Of a DNA stretch of 64,000 nucleotides, positions 58,336 to 64,000 are shown in pieces. Origin of the DNA: Streptomonospora litoralis (GTDB taxonomy: Bacteria; Actinomycetota; Actinomycetes; Streptosporangiales; Streptosporangiaceae); the NCBI RefSeq assembly GCF_004323735.1, contig NZ_CP036455.1, positions 1,235,101-1,299,100 on the forward strand, in the 5' to 3' direction. A program made the position numbers and the translations under genes. Positions within the stretch are counted from its first letter, which is position 1. Each line of letters begins with the position of its first letter. A model generated the notes under the pieces. It did not search any database. It had not been told where the DNA came from and saw only the letters and a program-made list of their open reading frames with translations.

Positions 58336-61023
58336 GTGAAGGCAATTCGCAGATTCACCGTCCGCACCGTCCTGCCGGCCGAGCTCGCGCCTCTGGAGCG
58401 GCTCGCCGCCAACCTCCGCTGGTCCTGGCACGCCCCCACACGCGAGATCTTCGCCGCCGTGGACGCCGCCGTCTGGGAGCAGTGCGGGCAGGACCCCTTC
58501 CGCATGCTCGGCGAGGTATCGGCGGACCGGTTCGCCGAGCTGGCCGGCGACGGGGATTTCCTGGCGCGGCTGCGCGCCGCCGACTCCGACCTGGCCGACT
58601 ACCTCGCGGGCGACCGCTGGTACCAGCACCACGCCCGCGAGGTCGACGCCCCCGCCGCCGTCGCCTACTTCTCCGCCGAATACGGCCTGACCGCCGCGAT
58701 GCCCCAGTACTCCGGCGGGCTGGGCATCCTCGCCGGGGACCACCTGAAAAGCGCCAGCGACCTCGGCGCCCCCGTCATCGGCGTCGGCCTGCTCTACCAG
58801 CACGGCTACTTCAGCCAGGCGCTCTCGCCCGAAGGCTGGCAGCTGGAGGACTACCCCGAGGTCGACCCCCGGGGGCTGCCGCTGACCCAGCTGCGCGACG
58901 GCGCCGGCGCACCGGTCGGCGTCGGCCTGGACCTCCCCGGCGGGCTGCGGCTGAGCGCCCGCGTGTGGGTGGCCCGGGTCGGGCGCGTGCCGCTGCTGCT
59001 GCTGGACGCCGCCCACGAGGACAACCCCGCCGACCTGCGCGGGGTCACCGACCGCCTCTACGGCGGCGGCAAGGAGCACCGGCTGCGCCAGGAGCTGCTG
59101 CTGGGCGCGGGCGGCGTGCGCGCCGTGCGGGCCTACTGCCGGCTCAACGAGTGCCCCGAGCCCGAGGTCTTCCACATGAACGAGGGCCATGCCGGGTTCC
59201 TCGGCGTGGAGCGCGTGCGTGAGCACGTCAGTGCCGGCCTGTCCTTCGCCGAGGCGGTCGAGGCCGTCCGCGCGGGGACCGTCTTCACCACGCACACACC
59301 TGTGTCGGCCGGGATCGACCGCTTCGACCGCGACCTCGTGCACCGGCATTTCGCCCCCGGCGACTCGGTGGCGCCCGGCCTGGACGCCGAGGACGTACTG
59401 CGGCTGGGTGCCGAGGACTACGCCGGCGGCGATGCGGGCGTGTTCAACATGGCGGTGATGGGCATGCGCATTGCCCAGCATGTCAACGGGGTCAGCAGGT
59501 TGCACGGCGCGGTCAGCCGCGACATGTTCCGCGGACTGTGGCCCGGCTTCGACGCCGCCGAGGTGCCGATCACCGCCGTCACCAACGGTGTCCACGCCCG
59601 CACCTGGGTGGCCGAGGAGGCACAGGAGCTGGCGCGCCGGATGGTGCCCGACACCGGGGAGTTCACCCGTGCGGAGGGCTGGCGCAAGGTCACCGACGCC
59701 TCCGAGGCCGAACTGTGGGAGATGCGCCGCACGCTGCGCGAACGCCTGGTGGCCGACGTGCGGGCACGCCTGCGCGCGTCCTGGCGGCGGCGCGGGGCCA
59801 GCGACGCCGAACTGGGCTGGGTCGACGACGTCCTCGACCCCGACGTGCTCACCATCGGGTTCGCCCGCAGGGTGCCCTCCTATAAGCGACTGACCCTGAT
59901 GCTGCGCGACCCGGAGCGGCTCGCCTCCCTGCTGCTCGACCCCGAGCGGCCGCTGCAGATCGTCGTCGCGGGCAAGGCGCACCCCGCCGACGAAGGCGGC
60001 AAGCGCCTCATCCAGGAGATCGTGCGCTTCACCGACGACCCGCGCGTGCGGCGCAGGATCGTCTTCCTGCCCGACTACGACATGGCCCTGGCCCGCTCGC
60101 TGGTGCAGGGCTGCGACGTGTGGCTGAACAACCCGCTGCGCCCCCTGGAGGCGTGCGGCACCTCGGGCATGAAGTCCGCGCTCAACGGCGGGCTGAACCT
60201 GTCGGTGCGCGACGGCTGGTGGGAGGAGTGGTACGACGGCTCCAACGGCTGGGCCATCCCCACGGCCGACGGTGTCGCCGACCCCGACCGGCGCGACGCG
60301 TTGGAGGCGGCGGCGCTGTACGACCTCGTCGAGCAGCAGGTCGTGCCGCTGTTCTACGACTTCGACGACCGCGGGCTGCCCAAGCGGTGGCTGGAAATGG
60401 TCAAGCACACGCTCGTCTCGCTGGGTCCCAAGGTGCTGGCCACGCGCATGGTGCAGGACTACGTCGAGCGGCTCTACCAGGGCGCCGCCGACTCCTCGCG
60501 GATGCTGGCGGCCTCGGACCTGAGCGGCGCCCGCGAGCTCGCCCTGTGGAAGCAGCGGGTGCGCGACGCCTGGCCGAAGGTGCGCGTGGAGCACGTGGAG
60601 ACCACTGGAACCGAGGGGCCGCCGCAGGTCGGCGGCGACCTCCGGGTGCGCGCGTCGATCGACCTCGGCGGTCTGAGCCCGCAGGACGTGCGGGTCGAGG
60701 TGGCGATCGGGCGCGTCTCCGACGCGGAACCGGAGGCGCTGGTGGAGCCGGTGCTGGAGGAGCTTTCGGCCGACGGCCCGCCCGTGTCGGCGGACTCGGC
60801 GAAACCGGCGGGCCGGGAGGCCCCGGCGGCGGGCGACCGCCCCGCGGAGCGAGCCGGCGCGGTGCGCTACAGCGGCGCGGTGACGCTGGCGCGCGCGGGG
60901 GACTGCGGTATCACCGTGCGGGTGCTGCCGAGTCACCCGCTGCTCGGCGAACCCGCGGAGTTGGGGCTGGTGGCCGTCCCGGACGCCCCCGACGGAGTCG
61001 GCGACCAGATGGTGCTGCGCTGA
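58336..61023 (+). CDS. glgP: Alpha-glucan (glycogen) phosphorylase, GT35
   Basis: This 895-residue PLP enzyme releases glucose-1-phosphate from alpha-glucans. The actinobacterial/archaeal subfamily N-terminus (VLPAELAPLERLAANLRWSW) is present. Other landmarks are PQYSGGLGILAGDHLK, FHMNEGHAGFL, FTTHTPVSAGIDRF and the cofactor region EACGTSGMKSALNGGLNLS. The last about 150 residues form a beta-rich domain with an inserted Ala/Pro-rich loop. It is divergent from the GlgE operon, so synthesis and breakdown genes face each other. A convergent MarR gene lies 85 bases downstream. Confidence 0.93.
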   Translation: MKAIRRFTVRTVLPAELAPLERLAANLRWSWHAPTREIFAAVDAAVWEQCGQDPFRMLGEVSADRFAELAGDGDFLARLRAADSDLADYLAGDRWYQHHAREVDAPAAVAYFSAEYGLTAAMPQYSGGLGILAGDHLKSASDLGAPVIGVGLLYQHGYFSQALSPEGWQLEDYPEVDPRGLPLTQLRDGAGAPVGVGLDLPGGLRLSARVWVARVGRVPLLLLDAAHEDNPADLRGVTDRLYGGGKEHRLRQELLLGAGGVRAVRAYCRLNECPEPEVFHMNEGHAGFLGVERVREHVSAGLSFAEAVEAVRAGTVFTTHTPVSAGIDRFDRDLVHRHFAPGDSVAPGLDAEDVLRLGAEDYAGGDAGVFNMAVMGMRIAQHVNGVSRLHGAVSRDMFRGLWPGFDAAEVPITAVTNGVHARTWVAEEAQELARRMVPDTGEFTRAEGWRKVTDASEAELWEMRRTLRERLVADVRARLRASWRRRGASDAELGWVDDVLDPDVLTIGFARRVPSYKRLTLMLRDPERLASLLLDPERPLQIVVAGKAHPADEGGKRLIQEIVRFTDDPRVRRRIVFLPDYDMALARSLVQGCDVWLNNPLRPLEACGTSGMKSALNGGLNLSVRDGWWEEWYDGSNGWAIPTADGVADPDRRDALEAAALYDLVEQQVVPLFYDFDDRGLPKRWLEMVKHTLVSLGPKVLATRMVQDYVERLYQGAADSSRMLAASDLSGARELALWKQRVRDAWPKVRVEHVETTGTEGPPQVGGDLRVRASIDLGGLSPQDVRVEVAIGRVSDAEPEALVEPVLEELSADGPPVSADSAKPAGREAPAAGDRPAERAGAVRYSGAVTLARAGDCGITVRVLPSHPLLGEPAELGLVAVPDAPDGVGDQMVLR

Positions 61024-61108
61024 GGAGGCCGCGCCGGCGGGCCCGTCGGCGGCGGTGCGGCCGCGCGGCGGGGGCGTCGCCGTTGCCGGTGCGGCGCGGT
61101 CAGTGGCG

Positions 61109-61582
61109 CTAGTAGCGCTTCACCGGCGGCGGATGCTCCTGGAGGAGGCGCCCGGCGACGCCGTGCAGCATCGCGCGTTCCTGCTCGTCGAGTCCGGTGA
61201 ACAGGCGCGCCTCGGTCGCCTCGACGGCCTCGGCCCCCTCCCGCAGCACCTCGCGTCCGCGCTCGGTGGGCGCGACGATGTAGCGCCGCCGGTCGTCGGG
61301 ATTGCGCAGCCGCTCGGCGAGGCCCCGATGCTCCAGGTCGTCGACGACGCCCACCATGACGTTGGGATCGATGCCCAGCCGCCGGCTCAGTTCCCGCTGC
61401 GAGGGCGAGTCCAGCGAAGCGGCGGTGGCGAGCACGTTGAACTGGCGGGGGGTCAGCTCCAGCGAACCGAAGGCCTCCTCGGTCATGGCGTAGACCATCT
61501 CGCCCAGCTTGATCAGCCGGTAGCCCGTGTGGCCCCACAGCGTGCTGCCCGCGTCCGCGCCGGTGCCCTCGGCTTGGTCCAT
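61109..61582 (-). CDS. MarR-family transcriptional regulator
   Basis: This 157-residue protein has the MarR winged-helix domain: ELTPRQFNVLATAASLDSPS, SQRELSRRLGIDPNVMVGVV (recognition helix) and the wing ERLRNPDDRRRYIVAPT. Dimer helices flank it. ATG 61582 and ATG 61591 are both possible. A GTTCGAAC palindrome (61596-61603) overlaps the leader and could be its own operator. The neighbours do not reveal a regulated enzyme, so the ligand is unknown. Confidence 0.9.
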   Translation of the reverse strand: MDQAEGTGADAGSTLWGHTGYRLIKLGEMVYAMTEEAFGSLELTPRQFNVLATAASLDSPSQRELSRRLGIDPNVMVGVVDDLEHRGLAERLRNPDDRRRYIVAPTERGREVLREGAEAVEATEARLFTGLDEQERAMLHGVAGRLLQEHPPPVKRY

Positions 61583-61595
61583 GCGCCACATGCTA

Positions 61596-61603
61596 GTTCG
61601 AAC
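61596..61603. promoter_or_regulatory. Possible MarR autoregulatory site
   Basis: GTTCGAAC is a perfect 8-base palindrome 14 bases before the MarR start. Short, so chance occurrence is possible. Confidence 0.3.
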
Positions 61604-61666
61604 GCGGCGGTCGCCTCGCTGCACCGCGGCCCGGACCCGCGGTTCGGCGCAGTGCCCGCACCGCGG

Positions 61667-61924
61667 TCACGCCCCGGCGGCGTCCTCGGCGTTCTCGCGG
61701 TTGTCGGCGGTCTCGCCGCCGTCGGCCTCCCAGCGCAGCAGGTCTCCCGGCTGGCATTCGAGCGCTTCGCAGAGGGCGGCGAGCGTCGCGAAGCGCACCG
61801 CCTTGGCGCGGCCGTTCTTGAGTACGGCCAGGTTGGCCGGGGTGATCCCGACGCGGTCCGCGAGTTCGCCCACGGACATCTTCCGCTTGGCCAGCATGAC
61901 GTCGATGTCGACGGCGATCGGCAT
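61667..61924 (-). CDS. Small XRE/YozG-like helix-turn-helix regulator
   Basis: This 85-residue protein consists of one Cro/CI-type domain (DVMLAKRKMSVGELADRVGI, TPANLAVLKNGRAKAVRF, LAALCEALECQPGDLLRW) and an acidic tail. Its start overlaps the DUF2975 stop by one base (TGATG). Such short regulators are typically paired with a DUF2975 membrane protein and are thought to be controlled by it. The tight coupling supports that pairing. Confidence 0.9.
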   Translation of the reverse strand: MPIAVDIDVMLAKRKMSVGELADRVGITPANLAVLKNGRAKAVRFATLAALCEALECQPGDLLRWEADGGETADNRENAEDAAGA

Positions 61925-62421
61925 CAGATCACCTCGTCGAGTTCGGCCTGCATCTGCGCCGCCTCGGCGTCGCGCGCGATCGCCTGAGCGAGCAGCATCC
62001 GCAGCACGAGCACGATGAGCGCGACGCCCAGGATCGCCACGCCGACTCCGCCCAGCAGGAGGACGACGCCGGGTGCGACGGCCTCGCCCGGAGCCAGCAG
62101 GGTCCCCATCGTGAACACCAGCAGGGCCGCCGCCACGATCGCGCCGATCACGACGTGCACGTACCGGAAGGCGGCGGTGGAGAAAACGGTCGCCCGCCGC
62201 ACCATCGTCACCAGCCGCCATACGCAGACCAGGACGACCTGGGCCGCCACGATCCCCAGGAGCGCGATCACGATCAGGGCGCTACGCAGGTGCGCGAGGT
62301 CTCCGCCGGCCTCCCGCAGGTCGACCGCCAGCAGCGGGACCATCACCGCCTGGACGAACACCGAGCCGGCGAGCAGCATCGCGAGGACGGCGTGTAACGC
62401 AAGCACCGTCAGTTTTCCCAT
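61924..62421 (-). CDS. DUF2975 family membrane protein
   Basis: This 165-residue protein has four membrane segments: about residues 5-30 (LALHAVLAMLLAGSVFVQAV), 47-70, 87-108 and 120-142. This arrangement and the downstream small XRE gene are the DUF2975/YozG pattern. GGAGGAG lies 5 bases before ATG 62421. Function is unknown; it may sense a membrane signal and relay it to the HTH partner. Confidence 0.88.
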   Translation of the reverse strand: MGKLTVLALHAVLAMLLAGSVFVQAVMVPLLAVDLREAGGDLAHLRSALIVIALLGIVAAQVVLVCVWRLVTMVRRATVFSTAAFRYVHVVIGAIVAAALLVFTMGTLLAPGEAVAPGVVLLLGGVGVAILGVALIVLVLRMLLAQAIARDAEAAQMQAELDEVI

Positions 62422-62581
62422 GGCTCCTCCATCATCCTCCAGCGTCGCCCTTCGATCGAGCAACGATGGAAAACTATCGAGTTTCGATAGGAATGGCAAG
62501 AGTGGTACCCGCCCGCGGCCACGGGACCGACCGCCGGATCGGCGGGCACCACACTTCTGACCTGCACGGTCTTGGCTCGCC

Positions 62582-62612
62582 TTGACCTTTCGCGTGCCGA
62601 CGTCCCCATAAT
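62582..62612 (+). promoter_or_regulatory. Candidate promoter of the thiamine transport operon
   Basis: TTGACC (62582-62587) and CATAAT (62607-62612) are separated by 19 bases, slightly long, with the riboswitch beginning about 12 bases after the -10. One of the best consensus matches in the window. Confidence 0.6.
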
Positions 62613-62623
62613 GGAAGGAAACC

Positions 62624-62710
62624 GACAGGGGAGCGCTTTGGCGCTGAGAGTGCGGTCGGCGACCGCAGACCCTCACACACCTGATCTGGGTAATGCCAGC
62701 GAAGGAAGTC
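62624..62710 (+). promoter_or_regulatory. TPP riboswitch (THI element)
   Basis: The conserved TPP aptamer blocks are present: AGGGGAGC, GCGCTGAGAG, GACCCTC and CACCTGATCTGGGTAATGCC followed by AGCGAAGGAAGTC. A variable GC arm (TGCGGTC/GACCGCA) forms helix P3a. It precedes the YkoE-like gene by 113 bases, so thiamine pyrophosphate should shut off transporter expression. The expression platform was not resolved. Confidence 0.93.
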
Positions 62711-62823
62711 GTGAACCCGTTTGCCGGTCCGCGGGTGCGCTCATCGTTGCAGCGCGCGCCTCTCGGTCTCGGCGGACGCTCTTGGCCTGGGCTCTCTCGC
62801 TCCGACATGCGAAGGAATGTCAC

Positions 62824-63489
62824 GTGAGTGAGCAAGCATCGAGCAAGCGAGCCGCGAGCAAGCGGAGTGCGGCCGGCCGCGGCCCGAGCAACGTGTTCGC
62901 CCGCCTCTGGAGGAAGGTGCTCGACGTGAGCGCCTCCTACCGCACCGTCGACATCGTCGTGCCCGCGGTGCTGGGTGTGGCCGTCGGGGTGATCTTCTGG
63001 GCCTGGGGCCTGCTGTGGCAGGTGACCGGCCCGCTGTTCGCCTTCTTCCCGCCCGCCCAAGCCCTCATCTACGGCATGTGGCTGCTGCCCGGAGTCCTCG
63101 GCGGGCTCGTCGTCCGCAAACCCGGCGCCGCCACGCTCACCTCCACCGCGGCCGCGTTCGTCTCGATGGTCCTGGGCACGCCGTGGGGCATCGAGGTCAT
63201 CGTCGCCGGGTTCCTGCAAGGGCTGCTGCCCGACCTGGTCTTCGCCGCGGCCCGGTACCGCCGCTGGGGCATGGTGATCTGCATGGCAGCCGCGGCCGCC
63301 GCCGGCATCGCGCCCGCCGTCTGGGACAACGTGCGCTACTACCCCACCTGGCCGCTGTCCTTCCAACTCACCTACGGCGTCCTCGTGGTGCTCAGCGCCG
63401 CGGTGATCGGCGGCGTCGGCGCGCGGCTGCTCACCTCCGCCCTGGCCCGGGCGGGCGCGCTCTCCGCCTTCCCCTCGGCCCGCGGATGA
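62824..63489 (+). CDS. ECF transporter S component, YkoE-type (thiamine/HMP uptake)
   Basis: This 221-residue membrane protein has about five hydrophobic segments after a basic N-terminus. The YkoE-family stretch TVDIVVPAVLGVAVGVIFWA, then FFPPAQALIYGMWLLPGVLG and GFLQGLLPDLVFAAARYRRW are characteristic. YkoE proteins are the substrate-binding subunits of ECF transporters for thiamine or its pyrimidine precursor. The TPP riboswitch upstream supports this. GTG 62824 has GAAGGAA 6 bases upstream. The ATPase gene overlaps its stop by 4 bases. Confidence 0.92.
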   Translation: MSEQASSKRAASKRSAAGRGPSNVFARLWRKVLDVSASYRTVDIVVPAVLGVAVGVIFWAWGLLWQVTGPLFAFFPPAQALIYGMWLLPGVLGGLVVRKPGAATLTSTAAAFVSMVLGTPWGIEVIVAGFLQGLLPDLVFAAARYRRWGMVICMAAAAAAGIAPAVWDNVRYYPTWPLSFQLTYGVLVVLSAAVIGGVGARLLTSALARAGALSAFPSARG

Positions 63490-64000
63490 CATCCACCGGC
63501 GGCGGTGGCGCCCGCGTCGAACTGGCCGACTGGGGCTGGCGCCACTCGGGGCGGGACGCGTGGTCGCTGCGCGGGGTCGACCTCGTCGTCGAACCGGGGG
63601 AGCGCGTGCTGCTGCTCGGCGCCTCGGGCGCGGGCAAGAGCACGCTGCTCCATGCCCTGGCCGGGCTGACCGGCGCGTCCGGAGCGATCTCCGGCGACGA
63701 GGAGGGGCGGCTGCGCGTCGACGGCGAACCCGCCGGCGCCGCGCGCGGCGCCGCCGCCCTGGTCAGCCAGGACCCCGAGACCCAGCTCGTGATGGCCCGC
63801 TGCGGCGACGACGTCGCCTTCGGCCCGGAGAACCTCGGACTGGACCGCGACGAGATCTGGTCGCGGGTGCGCGGCGCGCTGGACGAGGTCGGTTTCGGCT
63901 ACGGGCCCGACCGCCCCACCGCGGCGCTCTCCGGCGGCGAGAAGCAGCGGCTCGTGCTGGCCGGTGCCCTCGCGATGCGCCCCCGCCTGCTGCTGCTGGA
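63486..64000 (+). CDS. ECF transporter ATP-binding protein (YkoD-type), cut by window end
   Basis: The visible 171 residues form an ABC ATPase: Walker A LGASGAGKSTLL, Q-loop VSQDPETQLVMARCGDDVAFGP (typical of cobalt/ECF ATPases), signature LSGGEKQR and the beginning of Walker B (RLLLL). The start overlaps the YkoE stop (ATGA). YkoD-type proteins usually contain two ATPase halves, so a second half probably lies beyond the window. It should be followed by a YkoC-type T component. Confidence 0.9.
   Translation, partial: MTSTGGGGARVELADWGWRHSGRDAWSLRGVDLVVEPGERVLLLGASGAGKSTLLHALAGLTGASGAISGDEEGRLRVDGEPAGAARGAAALVSQDPETQLVMARCGDDVAFGPENLGLDRDEIWSRVRGALDEVGFGYGPDRPTAALSGGEKQRLVLAGALAMRPRLLLL

Overview
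The window comes from a high-GC actinomycete chromosome. The 16S rRNA reads like a member of the Nocardiopsaceae (Streptomonospora, Nocardiopsis, Thermobifida type), and a mycobacterial-type CysO/CysM cluster, class E sortase, DUF397/XRE pair and GlgE pathway all fit. Family placement rests on recognising the 16S by eye, not on a search. The sequence is mostly core genome: genes are dense, many are translationally coupled by 4-base ATGA/GTGA overlaps, and no transposase, integrase, CRISPR array or tRNA gene was seen.

Layout. 1-5.5 kb: end of a class E sortase with a small membrane protein, a superfamily 2 helicase, a secreted M43-type metalloprotease, trpS and an FkbM methyltransferase. 5.6-15.2 kb: NAD salvage (pncA, pncB) divergent from clpS, DUF2017, mec, cysO, cysM, a thioesterase, an Rv1339-like MBL hydrolase, a lipoprotein, rph and rdgB. 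This is the Mycobacterium tuberculosis Rv1330c-Rv1341 neighbourhood without the rhomboid and murI. 15.2-21.3 kb: a complete rrs-rrl-rrf operon with three candidate promoters, an antitermination-like leader motif and a strong terminator. 21.6-25.7 kb: a class A penicillin-binding protein with an exceptionally long low-complexity cytoplasmic extension. 25.8-28.2 kb: a frameshifted cytochrome P450 divergent from a TetR regulator with an unusual C-terminal domain. 28.2-30.5 kb: three overlapping small genes divergent from an XRE/DUF397 pair. 31.1-36.7 kb: an alpha/alpha-toroid ('prenyltransferase'), methyltransferase, glycosyltransferase and MBL hydrolase, with a KstR-like TetR facing them. 36.9-38.5 kb: a sigma-factor-like domain fused through a membrane helix to a low-complexity tail. 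40.1-42.8 kb: nadA, its probable regulator NrtR and a HAD protein. 42.9-46.5 kb: an osmoprotectant ABC transporter. 46.9-50.0 kb: flavin reductase, SppA and a lipoprotein. 50.1-61.0 kb: the GlgE alpha-glucan pathway (glgE, treS, maltokinase, glgB) divergent from glgP. 61.1-64 kb: a MarR regulator, a DUF2975/XRE pair, and a TPP riboswitch ahead of a YkoE-type thiamine-precursor ECF transporter that runs off the end.

How the genes work together. The glucan genes form a trehalose to maltose to maltose-1-phosphate to alpha-glucan route, with a branching enzyme and a phosphorylase. PncA, PncB, NadA and NrtR cover NAD salvage, one de novo step and its control. Mec, CysO and CysM form the protein-bound sulfide route to cysteine. 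The thiamine transporter is controlled by its own riboswitch.

The most unusual signal is non-coding. Two gene-free loci (30.5-31.06 kb and 38.67-40.05 kb) share a GC-rich repeat of about 90-130 bp arranged as inverted arms. Between the arms sits a roughly 60-base hairpin whose two copies differ by a compensatory base-pair change. I do not recognise this as a described element.
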